Shown in pieces: positions 16,236-23,843 of a stretch of DNA of 64,000 bases. The stretch covers positions 1 to 64,000 of the forward strand of contig JALWEI010000038.1 of NCBI GenBank assembly GCA_027014125.1, written 5' to 3'. The first letter of the stretch is position 1. The number at the start of each line of letters is the position of its first letter. The notes under the pieces were generated by a model, which was given only the letters and a program-made list of their open reading frames with translations, was not told where the DNA came from and did not search any database. A program made the position numbers and the translations under genes. The DNA is from Acidilobaceae archaeon (lineage in GTDB: Archaea; Thermoproteota; Thermoprotei_A; Sulfolobales; Acidilobaceae).

Positions 16236-16748
16236 ATGCCACTCAGGCCAGCCAGGTGCTACACCAAGTTCAGCGGCCCGCCCTACACTAGGAGGGAGTA
16301 CATACACGGCGTCCCACAGCCAAAGATAACAAAGTTCGAGATGGGAAACCACAAGGTCATGGAGAACTACGTGCTCAAGGGTGAGCTGATAGCGATCGAG
16401 GCTGGGCAGATAAGGCACAACGCCCTGGAAGCCGCACGTATAGCCGTTAACAAGTACCTCGCAGGCACGATAGGCGACCAGTACTTCTACTTCAGGATAA
16501 GGGTCTACCCGCACCACGTCCTCAGGGAGAACAAGCTAATGGCATTCGCCGGTGCAGACAGGCTTCAGGACGGTATGAGGCAGGCCTTCGGCAAGCCCAT
16601 AGGCACAGCAGCAAGGGTCTACCCGGGCCACGTGATACTAGAGGTCTGGACGAGTAAGAACAATGTAGAGGAGCATGTGAAAGAGGCCCTGAGGAGGGGC
16701 GGCGACAAGTTCCCGATACCGACAAGGATAGTAATAAGGAGGAAGTAG
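16236..16748 (+). CDS. rpl10e: Large-subunit ribosomal protein L10e (uL16)
   Basis: This 170-residue protein is the archaeal counterpart of bacterial L16. It is recognised from [20 protein letters not shown] at the start, [19 protein letters not shown] and the [36 protein letters not shown] region that reaches the peptidyl-transferase centre (split by me from two adjacent conserved blocks). The ATG follows GGTGGGGGTAGGCT. It is convergent with the ABCE1 gene, with 8 nt between the stops. Confidence 0.96.
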   Translation: MPLRPARCYTKFSGPPYTRREYIHGVPQPKITKFEMGNHKVMENYVLKGELIAIEAGQIRHNALEAARIAVNKYLAGTIGDQYFYFRIRVYPHHVLRENKLMAFAGADRLQDGMRQAFGKPIGTAARVYPGHVILEVWTSKNNVEEHVKEALRRGGDKFPIPTRIVIRRK

Positions 16749-16756
16749 GCGGGGGG

Positions 16757-18574
16757 CTACTCCACGTAGTAGTACTGGCCCCTGGCCTTCTGCATCCTAT
16801 CCAGGTAGCTCCCCTCCTTGTTTACCCTAGGCCTGCCACTCTGCTTATCCCTCCTAAAGGTCACGCCAAGCTCCCTGAGGAAGATGTTCATACCCTCCCT
16901 CAGGCTCATCGGCCTGTAAGCGTGGCCCCTGAACCCCGGCTCGCCTAGGACGACGATCAGCCTATCACTTATGAAGTCCTGTAGCATGACGTCGTGCTCG
17001 ACCACGAACGCGGCGGCTCCACGGGTCTCGGTCAGCCTCCTAATTATCCTCGCGACGCCAAGCCTCTCCTCAACGTCTAGGTATGCCGAGGGCTCGTCCA
17101 GAAGATAGACATCAGCCTCCCTGGAGAGGGCAACGGCTATAGCCAGCTTCTGCATCTCGCCGCCGCTAAGCTTCCTAGCGCTCCTATCCCACAGCCTGTC
17201 AAGCCTCATCTTCTTCACAAGCTCCTGGTACAGCCACGAGCCAGGGACGACGGCCTCGGGGTTCGCCATCCTGAGCACGTCTCCCACGGTGGCGTCGGGG
17301 AACATCTCCGGGCTAATGTACTGCGGCTTATAGCTTATCGACACCTCCCCCTCTGTATACACAACGCCGCTACGGGGCTTCACCTGGCCGGCTATAGTCC
17401 TGATCAGAGTAGTCTTACCTATACCATTAGGGCCAACTATACCTATGACCTCCCCGCTCCACACCTCGCCCTCCTCGACCGTTAGCGTGAAATCGCCCAC
17501 AGCAACCTCTAGGCTCGTCCAGGCCAGGTAGCGGCTCCTAGATGCCTGGCCCTCAACCGCCTCCCCTGCCTCGTAGGCCTTCCTGAAGATTATGGGCTCC
17601 TTCCTCAGCCTCATATTCTCGGCGGGTAGGTACCCGTCTAGGAAGGCGTTTATCCCGGTCCTGACGCCGTATGGCTTGGAGACGATCCCATACACCCCGG
17701 GGTCTCCGTATATTATGTGGACTATGTCGCTAAGGTAGTCTAGAACAGCCAGGTCGTGCTCGACCACCAGGAAGTACTTGTCCCCCTTAACCTCGGAGCG
17801 TATGAGCCTAGCAACCCTCATCCTCTCCCTGACATCGAGGTAGCTACTAGGCTCGTCGAATATGTATATGTCGGCCTCCTTGCTGAGGGTGGCAGCTATA
17901 AGGAGCTTCTGTAGCTCTCCCCCGCTGAGGTGCCTTATATCCCTATCCCAGAGCTTGTCAAGGCCGAGCTCCCCGGCCAGGTCCCTAGCGACCCCCCTCT
18001 CATCAGCCCTTGAGAGGAGTTCTCCCACGGTGCCCTTAACATACCTCGGCACCAGGTCTACGTACTGTATCTTATGAGCCGGCCTAAGGGACTTCGAGGA
18101 GAGCTTCTGGAAATAGGTTTGGAGCTCGCTTCCACGGAACCTCCTAATGATCTCGCTCCAGTCCGGGTCAGCCCCGGGATCGCCTAGGTTAGGCTTAAGC
18201 TCCCCCGCCAGGATCCTTATAGCAGTGGTCTTGCCAGTACCATTTCTACCTATAATACCGACAACCTGGCCAGGCTTGGGCACTGGAAGCCTATAGAGCT
18301 TGAACGAGTTGACCCCATACCTGTGCACAGCATCCTCCTCAAGCTCGGTGGGCAGGTTAACTATGAAGACAGCGTCGAAGGGGCAGGCCTTAACGCATAG
18401 GGCGCAGCCTATGCAGGCGTCCTCATATATAACCGGCTGCCCCTTAAGCTCGGGCCTCGCCTCTATAGCTATAGCCTTACCCGTCTTATTCACGGGGCAC
18501 ACGTTGATGCACTCGTAGCTACACTTCCTGGGCTTACAAGTCTCATAGTCTATTACAGCTAGCCTAACCTTCAA
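16757..18574 (-). CDS. Ribosome-recycling ATPase ABCE1 (Rli1)
   Basis: This 605-residue soluble ABC protein splits the 70S ribosome after termination, with archaeal Pelota or RF1. The N-terminal iron-sulphur domain has CKPRKCSYECINVCP and CIGCALCVKACPFDA. Two ABC domains follow: Walker A GRNGTGKTT (about 110) with LSGGELQKLLIA, and GPNGIGKTT (about 380) with LSGGEMQKLAIA. The Walker B motifs are IYIFDEPSSYLD and VYLLDEPSAYLD. The hinge-bearing C-terminus is intact. The start is TTG 18574, behind GGTGGCTGGGG. Confidence 0.96.
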   Translation of the reverse strand: MKVRLAVIDYETCKPRKCSYECINVCPVNKTGKAIAIEARPELKGQPVIYEDACIGCALCVKACPFDAVFIVNLPTELEEDAVHRYGVNSFKLYRLPVPKPGQVVGIIGRNGTGKTTAIRILAGELKPNLGDPGADPDWSEIIRRFRGSELQTYFQKLSSKSLRPAHKIQYVDLVPRYVKGTVGELLSRADERGVARDLAGELGLDKLWDRDIRHLSGGELQKLLIAATLSKEADIYIFDEPSSYLDVRERMRVARLIRSEVKGDKYFLVVEHDLAVLDYLSDIVHIIYGDPGVYGIVSKPYGVRTGINAFLDGYLPAENMRLRKEPIIFRKAYEAGEAVEGQASRSRYLAWTSLEVAVGDFTLTVEEGEVWSGEVIGIVGPNGIGKTTLIRTIAGQVKPRSGVVYTEGEVSISYKPQYISPEMFPDATVGDVLRMANPEAVVPGSWLYQELVKKMRLDRLWDRSARKLSGGEMQKLAIAVALSREADVYLLDEPSAYLDVEERLGVARIIRRLTETRGAAAFVVEHDVMLQDFISDRLIVVLGEPGFRGHAYRPMSLREGMNIFLRELGVTFRRDKQSGRPRVNKEGSYLDRMQKARGQYYYVE

Positions 18575-18637
18575 ACCCCAGCCACCAGGAGATGGTGGGC
18601 CTCGGGGGAGAGGTTAAAAGATGGAGGCCGGATAGCG

Positions 18638-19333
18638 CTACTTCTTGAAGCTGAACTCGTAGGACTCCCCGGGATTGAGGACCTTAACCTCCGTCGGCAG
18701 GCACTTCGAGTCGACGAGTCTCTTGAACTCGTCGGGCTTCCCGTAGAGGAGGGGGAAGGTGGCGTAGTGCATCGGTATCGCAACCCTGGGCCTAATTAGC
18801 TCCACCGCCTTAGCAGCCTCCACCGGGTCCATTGTGAAGTGGCCTCCTATCGGGAGCAGGGCGACGTGGGGCTTGTAAATCTCCCCTATGAGCCTCATAT
18901 CCGTGAATACGCCGGTGTCCCCAGCGTGGTATACCGTGGCCTCCTTGCCCCTGATAACGACGCCAGTGGCCACCCCAATCCCGCTGCTACTGTGCGTGGC
19001 GGGGGTGAGGGCTATGTCGAGGCCGTCAACCTTCATGGGGCCCCCTATATTGCCTCCTACCACCCTGTCATCCCCGATCCCAGCCTCCTTGGCGATGTGG
19101 CTGGCGAGCTCGTAGACGGCTACAACCTTAGCCTGGGGGTTGTTCTTCAGTATCTTTGGTGCGTCGCCTATGTGGTCGAAGTGACCATGGGTTACCACGA
19201 CCAGGTCTATCTCCTTGGCCTCCTCCGGCTTCATCGGGGAGAGCGGGTTGGACAGCCACGGGTCTATCAGTATCCTCTTCCCGTCAAGCTCGAGCATGAA
19301 TGCGGCATGGCCTAGGTATGTGAGCTTGGCCAC
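18638..19333 (-). CDS. Metallo-beta-lactamase-fold hydrolase (UPF0173 / UlaG-like)
   Basis: This 231-residue protein begins KLTYLGHAAFMLELDGKRIL and has the metal-binding HGHFDHIGD motif at about residue 55, a later HAGDTGVF and a C-terminal HYATFPLL. This pattern belongs to the UPF0173 metal-dependent hydrolases, whose natural substrate is mostly unknown. The longest frame opens at 19513, inside the divergent methionine aminopeptidase gene; GTG 19333 with GGGTGGT close upstream starts right at the conserved fold, so I choose it. Its promoter is shared with map. Confidence 0.87.
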   Translation of the reverse strand: MAKLTYLGHAAFMLELDGKRILIDPWLSNPLSPMKPEEAKEIDLVVVTHGHFDHIGDAPKILKNNPQAKVVAVYELASHIAKEAGIGDDRVVGGNIGGPMKVDGLDIALTPATHSSSGIGVATGVVIRGKEATVYHAGDTGVFTDMRLIGEIYKPHVALLPIGGHFTMDPVEAAKAVELIRPRVAIPMHYATFPLLYGKPDEFKRLVDSKCLPTEVKVLNPGESYEFSFKK

Positions 19334-19366
19334 CAGGACCACCCATGGATATCGTCGTCGGGTCAG

Positions 19367-19380
19367 TATAAAATAATTTA
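19367..19380. promoter_or_regulatory. Divergent promoter region (TATAAAATAATTTA)
   Basis: Two overlapping TATA-like elements in opposite orientation fill this 14-nt stretch. It lies about 35 nt from the GTG of the hydrolase (left) and about 27-40 nt from the GTG of map (right). Confidence 0.55.
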
Positions 19381-19406
19381 GCCACGCCCTCAACGGGGAT
19401 GGCAAG

Positions 19407-20351
19407 GTGCAGGAGGTGCCACAGCCACCGATTGATGACGAGGCTCTGGAGAAGCTCGTCAGGGCAGGGGATATAGCTAGGAGGACGCTAGAGTATGGGA
19501 GGAGCCTCATCAAACCCGGCGCGACGGCCCGGGAAGTATGCGAGGAGGTGGAGGACTATATAAGGGGCCAGGGAGGCTCCCCAGCATTCCCCTGCAACCT
19601 ATCAGTAGACCACGTCGCTGCGCACTACACCCCCGGGATAAGCGATGATGTGAAGCTAACACCCACATCGGTGGTCAAGCTGGATATAGGGGTCTCGGTA
19701 GACGGCTACATAGCTGACACCGCGCTCACAGTAGACCTATCTGGTAGGCACCAGGATCTCCTAGATGCATCCCGGGAGGCGCTGGAGGCGGTGATAGAGA
19801 GGCTACGTCCCGGTATTAGCCTCTACGAGATAGGTAAGACAGTCGAGTCTAGGATAAGGAGGAGGGGCTTCAAGGTAGTCAGGAACCTGACGGGGCACAC
19901 AATAGCCAGGCACATGATCCACGCAGGCCTCAGCATACCAAACTACCCCGATAGGACAGTGTTCTACAAGAGGCTCCAACCCGGCACCCAGGCCGCAATA
20001 GAGCCATTCGCAACCAACGGAAGGGGCATGGTTGTCGAGGGCGGGGTCACGAACATCTACGCGTACACGGGCAGGAGGCCTAGGAGAGGACTAAACGAGG
20101 AGGAGAAGAGGCTTCTAGACACTATAATAGATAGGTTCCTAACCCTACCATTCACGCCACGCTGGCTAGTAGACGTGATGGAGCCGAGCAGGCTAGAGCA
20201 GACAGTCAAGTCGCTAGTAGCCAAAGGGGTGCTACACGACTACCCCATACTAGTCGAGGCGGGGAAAGGGCTAGTCTCACAGCACGAGCACACGATTGTA
20301 GTGCTCAAGGACAGGGTGCTAGTCACCACGTGCAAGGGCTGCCAGGGCTAG
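19407..20351 (+). CDS. map: Methionine aminopeptidase, type II
   Basis: This 314-residue metalloenzyme removes N-terminal methionine from new proteins. The pita-bread fold is shown by PAFPCNLSVDHVAAHYTP (the conserved His region), VVKLDIGVSVDGYIADTALTVDL (two metal-binding Asp), NLTGHTIARHMIH (metal His), IEPFAT (metal Glu) and SQHEHTIVVL near the end (metal Glu). The insertion of about 60 residues after IEPFAT (YTGRRPRRGLNEEEKRLLDTI) marks type II. The start is GTG 19407 with GGGGATGGCAAG upstream. Confidence 0.95.
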   Translation: MQEVPQPPIDDEALEKLVRAGDIARRTLEYGRSLIKPGATAREVCEEVEDYIRGQGGSPAFPCNLSVDHVAAHYTPGISDDVKLTPTSVVKLDIGVSVDGYIADTALTVDLSGRHQDLLDASREALEAVIERLRPGISLYEIGKTVESRIRRRGFKVVRNLTGHTIARHMIHAGLSIPNYPDRTVFYKRLQPGTQAAIEPFATNGRGMVVEGGVTNIYAYTGRRPRRGLNEEEKRLLDTIIDRFLTLPFTPRWLVDVMEPSRLEQTVKSLVAKGVLHDYPILVEAGKGLVSQHEHTIVVLKDRVLVTTCKGCQG

Positions 20352-20359
20352 AGCGCAGG

Positions 20360-20367
20360 AATATAAC
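20360..20367 (+). promoter_or_regulatory. Probable promoter of the DUF1512 gene
   Basis: AATATAAC in the 64-nt gap lies about 50 nt before ATG 20416; SD-like GGAGGGTG is at 20398-20405. Confidence 0.45.
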
Positions 20368-20415
20368 TCGCATCCACGCCAACGTCATGGCGGAATAGGA
20401 GGGTGCATGTAGGGT

Positions 20416-21528
20416 ATGGCGCAGGCAAGCCTGCCAGACTGGATATCGGCGATAAGCCAGCTGGCCTTCCTACTGATCTTCCTAATGCTATTCCTCGGGG
20501 TAAACCAGAGGTTCCAGATATACATGTGGAGCAGGGACATCAAGGCCAAGCTGCTCGTGCTAGAGAACATGGCTAAGGAGTCGGAGACCAAGGCGGTAGA
20601 GTACATGCTGAGGCACAACGCCAGGGACCCCAAGGGGATACTAGCAAAGGTGAAGGACTTCTTCCTAATAGAACCCGTATCCATAGAGCCAATAGACATA
20701 ATAAAGAGGATGGACCACCTCTTCACCATAAGGAGGGCCGTCTTCAGGCGCGAGTTCGAGAAAGCCATGCCCGAGGCAGACGAGGTCGCTAGGAGCAGGG
20801 CAGAGACGGCCGCGGAGATAGCATCGGCACTCAACTGGATATACAAGGTGGTAAGACACCTCCTCCTAACAGGGGAGAAGACCAAGAACTGGATACTCAT
20901 AATGCAGCTCCAACTAATAATGCCACAGATCCTAAAAATCGCCGAGGCCTACAAGAAGGCTCTAAACGACTTCATAAAGGGAACCCCAATAGGAGACTCG
21001 GCAGGACCCATAGTAGCCCTAAGACTGGCAGGACAGGGAAGCGAGTGGAGGGAAATAGAGGAAGAAACCGTTGCAACGAGCACGGTGATAGAGGGGAGGA
21101 AAGTATACATAGTCAAGGCACGCGGACCCGGATCCAGCGTGGGCAAGCCAGGAGCCGCCACAGAGAAGCTAATAGAAGAGCTCGTCGCACGTGGAGAGAA
21201 GCCCAGCCTCATGATCACGGTGGACGCAGCCCTCAAGCTAGAGGGAGAGGAAACCGGGTCGGTCGCAGAGGGAGTCGGGGCAGCCATAGGAGACCCAGGC
21301 CCGGAGAAGATAAGGTTCGAGAGGATAGCAGTCAAGCACGGCATACCCCTGAAGGCCGTGATCATAAAGATGGGGCTAGAAGAGGCGATCCAGGCAATGG
21401 CCAAGAGCATATACGAGGGTTCACTCAAGGCCGAGGAGAGGGTGAGACAGCTTATACGAGAGGAGACAAGGGAGGGAGACACGGTCGTCGTTATAGGGGT
21501 AGGAAACACCATAGGAGTAGGCCAGTAG
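20416..21528 (+). CDS. DUF1512 family membrane-anchored protein
   Basis: The 370-residue protein has a single N-terminal transmembrane helix (LAFLLIFLMLFLGV, residues 16-30), then a helical region (to about 195), and a C-terminal alpha/beta domain. That domain contains SSVGKPGAATEKLIEELV, SLMITVDAALKLEGE and ends in GDTVVVIGVGNTIGVGQ. Length and content match the archaeal DUF1512 family, of unknown function. The glycine-rich VIGVGNTIGVG and GSSVGKPG stretches could bind a nucleotide or phosphate, but I see no classic P-loop. It is followed after 11 nt by a small membrane protein that is probably its partner. Confidence 0.85.
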   Translation: MAQASLPDWISAISQLAFLLIFLMLFLGVNQRFQIYMWSRDIKAKLLVLENMAKESETKAVEYMLRHNARDPKGILAKVKDFFLIEPVSIEPIDIIKRMDHLFTIRRAVFRREFEKAMPEADEVARSRAETAAEIASALNWIYKVVRHLLLTGEKTKNWILIMQLQLIMPQILKIAEAYKKALNDFIKGTPIGDSAGPIVALRLAGQGSEWREIEEETVATSTVIEGRKVYIVKARGPGSSVGKPGAATEKLIEELVARGEKPSLMITVDAALKLEGEETGSVAEGVGAAIGDPGPEKIRFERIAVKHGIPLKAVIIKMGLEEAIQAMAKSIYEGSLKAEERVRQLIREETREGDTVVVIGVGNTIGVGQ

Positions 21529-21539
21529 GGGGAGACGTA

Positions 21540-21839
21540 GTGGCGGAGGATGTAACCTGGATCCAGCCCCTACTCCTAATGATAGCCCTAGGAACCGTGA
21601 TAATGCTAACACTAAAACAGGCAAGAGACCTCAAGAAGCTCCAGGAAGGTACGGGCTCTAAGGAGAGGATCATAACCCTGATAGACTGCGGCGAGGATAG
21701 GAAGGAGAGGGACTTCAAGGAGGGCGACTATATAGGCAAGCAGGTAGACGAGTGCCTCAACGGGGTAATAGTCGGGATATACGCGGTGAAGGAGGAGAAG
21801 GGCAAGACAAAGGCTAAGCCTCGCCGAGCAGCTCCCTAA
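21540..21839 (+). CDS. Small single-pass membrane protein next to DUF1512
   Basis: I do not recognise a named family. The 99-residue protein starts at GTG 21540 (GGGGGAGAC upstream), has one transmembrane helix (IQPLLLMIALGTVIML) followed by a charged heptad-like stretch (KQARDLKKLQ). A cytoplasmic domain of about 65 residues follows (IITLIDCGEDRKERDFKEGDY; one Cys before and one after, the second in DECLNG). The frame is open upstream into the DUF1512 gene, but that part is an out-of-frame shadow. Close spacing on the same strand and a like membrane topology suggest it works with the DUF1512 protein. Confidence 0.75.
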   Translation: MAEDVTWIQPLLLMIALGTVIMLTLKQARDLKKLQEGTGSKERIITLIDCGEDRKERDFKEGDYIGKQVDECLNGVIVGIYAVKEEKGKTKAKPRRAAP

Positions 21840-22332
21840 CACCGGGCTCCAGGCGGGCCAGCCCCCTAAGCCTCTTCCACGTTACCCCACTCCTCCTATA
21901 ATTAATATAGGAGGGCCTGGACCACTCCACCTCCACGCTAAGGTCCTCCCCAAAGATATGCTCACACAGCATAAGGGCATTCCTAGCCTCAGTATACAGG
22001 ACCTCCTCCTCCCGGGGAGCCCTCATAAGGGCCAGCTCCCGTACCTGGGGCCTCGCATACCCCGCCAGCTCCTCGACCAGGCGCCTAGCCTTCCTGCACC
22101 CCTCCAGCATGCGCTCCAGAACCTCCTCCAGCCTGGGCCCCTCCAGCTTCCTAGGAGACTCAGCGGAGGCGGAGCACACCTCTGGAGGGTATACCAGGAG
22201 CACCGTCCTATAATCCTCGCCTATCATAGGTGCTAGGCCCGTCTCAATGCACAGACTCCCCTCCCTCCCCCTGAACCTCACTAGCCAGCCGGAGCTGCTG
22301 AAGAGTGGCTCCCTCCTCTTCCTGAAGAGCAA
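21814..22332 (-). CDS. Hypothetical protein, 172 residues
   Basis: No family is recognised. The start is TTG 22332, with GTGGTG about 8-10 nt upstream. The N-terminal 60 residues look like a small beta-rich domain (GWLVRFRGREGSLCIETG, TVLLVYPPEV). The middle is helical with many Glu/Arg (RLEEVLERMLEGCRKARRLVEEL) and contains ALMLCEHIFGEDLSVEVEW near the end. There is no signal peptide or membrane segment. It lies 39 nt downstream of the membrane protein at 22372-22869 and may share its transcript. Its 3' end overlaps the small membrane-protein gene by 26 nt (convergent). Confidence 0.65.
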   Translation of the reverse strand: MLFRKRREPLFSSSGWLVRFRGREGSLCIETGLAPMIGEDYRTVLLVYPPEVCSASAESPRKLEGPRLEEVLERMLEGCRKARRLVEELAGYARPQVRELALMRAPREEEVLYTEARNALMLCEHIFGEDLSVEVEWSRPSYINYRRSGVTWKRLRGLARLEPGVRELLGEA

Positions 22333-22371
22333 TATACCGGCACCACGCCTAGATGATGCATGCTGGCCTAA

Positions 22372-22869
22372 TCAGGGCTTCCCTCCCCTCTCCATATGGT
22401 AGAGTATGTACGTCACCACGCCGAGGGTAGACGCTATGCTGCCAGCCGCGAAGAGGACCAGGGTGAGTATTATCGGTGCGACTCCCGGCTGCTTCTCGAT
22501 CCACCCCCTAAACTCCACCTCGACAACTGTGTCCCCATCCCTACCATGGAGGGATATACTGTAGCCGGGCCCAACATCGAGGCTCGTCGAAGAGCCGGTT
22601 GGTATCTCAACCACCACTGGCTCGGCCAGCGTGCCCACGAGTGCTATGGCGGTGGCGTTGCCCAGGTTCCTGAGCACTATGCTCCCATTCACGATATAGT
22701 AGCCCCGAGGAATCCCTACTATGGACTCGAGGGTGAGGACCTCGCCGCTATACACGACGCCTCTGCCCCCTGCCTCCTCAACACTACTCCTAGTAGCGGC
22801 TAGGGACGATACTAGGCCTAGGACTAGTAGGATCGCCCCCACTAGCATCAGAGTCTTCGGCCCGGCCAA
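22372..22869 (-). CDS. Hypothetical protein with two terminal membrane segments and a beta-rich exterior domain
   Basis: No family is recognised. From TTG 22869 (AGGGA 8 nt upstream) it has 165 residues: a hydrophobic N-terminal segment (LMLVGAILLVLGLVSSLAA), an exterior domain of about 95 residues rich in beta-type sequence, a second hydrophobic segment (APIILTLVLFAAGSIASTLGVVTYIL) and a short HMERGGKP tail. The longest frame opens at GTG 22929, but the extra 20 codons use codons rare in this window (CTT, CGG, CGC) and leave almost no room for a promoter. A CTTAAG at 22908 would suit the TTG start. It is divergent from a protein of similar layout at 22949. Confidence 0.65.
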   Translation of the reverse strand: MAGPKTLMLVGAILLVLGLVSSLAATRSSVEEAGGRGVVYSGEVLTLESIVGIPRGYYIVNGSIVLRNLGNATAIALVGTLAEPVVVEIPTGSSTSLDVGPGYSISLHGRDGDTVVEVEFRGWIEKQPGVAPIILTLVLFAAGSIASTLGVVTYILYHMERGGKP

Positions 22870-22948
22870 GCTGCGGTCCCTACAGTAGCCATAGGGGTCA
22901 AGTGCCCGCTTAAGTAGATGCCCATACACTATTCAACGCGGCGGCGGA

Positions 22949-23650
22949 GTGATGAAACATAGAGGCATGAGGCGCCTAGCCCCAGTAATAGCCCTCATCC
23001 TAGGACTAGCATTGTCAGCGGTGATGCTCCTAGGCCCCACGGGGGCTACGGTGCAACTAGTCAACTACACTAAGCCGGTAGTAGAGGGGGTAGACGTGGA
23101 AATCGACTACACGATCCAATATGTCATACTAGACGCCAGGCCAGATGGGACAAAAATCGTCTTGGATATAGCGATGGATTGCAACCAAACAGGCAGAGAG
23201 GTAATACTAGGCCCGGGCAGGACGGGCCAAGTAGACCTAGAACCCGGAGAGAGTGTATGCCGGATCTACGCAGCCAACCAGGAGCTACTAGTAGACTACC
23301 TACCACCCACAAGGCTTGAAGCAAAGAAGCCTGGGGTCCTCGAAGTAGCATTCACATACCCAACAATCACCGGGCTAGCTAGACTAGAATTCGGAATACA
23401 AAAAGCCCAGATAGAGGTCTACAACACCAGCCTGGCGGGGAAACTGAGGCTGGAGTGGATCACAGAGACAGGCAACAAATACGAGGACCACTCATGCAAG
23501 CCACCCTGTAGCGTGGAGGCAAGCCCGCCCTCATACGCTACATCACTCAACGTATACCTAGCCAAGAGTAGGGCCCCAACAGCCTTGATACCAGGGCTAC
23601 TAGGGGCACTATCCGCGGCGTACATCTACATGAGGCAGCGCCGGGGCTAG
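22949..23650 (+). CDS. Hypothetical exported type-I membrane protein, 233 residues
   Basis: No family is recognised. The N-terminus is a signal-type hydrophobic segment (VIALILGLALSAVMLLG). The exterior domain, about 45-205, is beta-rich (VDVEIDYTIQYVILDARPDG) and contains four Cys (in MDCNQ, SVCRIY, HSCKP, PPCSVE), enough for two disulphides. The C-terminus is a hydrophobic segment (ALIPGLLGALSAAYIYM) with a basic RQRRG tail, as in surface proteins anchored at the C-terminus. The start is GTG 22949 or the adjacent ATG 22952. Its layout mirrors that of the divergent neighbour, which suggests a shared surface function, but no sequence similarity is obvious by eye. Confidence 0.7.
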   Translation: MMKHRGMRRLAPVIALILGLALSAVMLLGPTGATVQLVNYTKPVVEGVDVEIDYTIQYVILDARPDGTKIVLDIAMDCNQTGREVILGPGRTGQVDLEPGESVCRIYAANQELLVDYLPPTRLEAKKPGVLEVAFTYPTITGLARLEFGIQKAQIEVYNTSLAGKLRLEWITETGNKYEDHSCKPPCSVEASPPSYATSLNVYLAKSRAPTALIPGLLGALSAAYIYMRQRRG

Positions 23651-23843
23651 AAGGGCCCGCCTCACCAGGACGCAATATTTTATACAGTGGATGGTGATCG
23701 TGTATAAGTAATAGTATATATGTATAATTCGTATAGTTAAAATATGTGGTGCACGCAACTGTGAATCCGTCATTTTTAAATACCTTAACACCATACATCT
23801 AATCAAAACGAGGCTCACTTTAGTGGGAAGGGTGAGCGGATCA
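23651..23843 (+). promoter_or_regulatory. AT-rich upstream region of the stalked binding-protein gene
   Basis: This 193-nt gap is much richer in A+T than its surroundings. It has an early TATTTTATA (23686-23694), four GTATA words at 23702, 23714, 23722 and 23731, and a strong TTTAAATA box at 23775-23782. The last predicts a transcript start near 23806 and a 38-nt leader to ATG 23844. The spaced GTATA words could be an operator, but AT-rich sequence can produce them by chance. Confidence 0.55.

Noticed and set aside
21045-21539. A continuous frame leading into the small membrane protein
   Set aside because: It is an out-of-frame reading of the DUF1512 gene, with composition (Arg/Gly/Gln-rich) typical of shadow frames.
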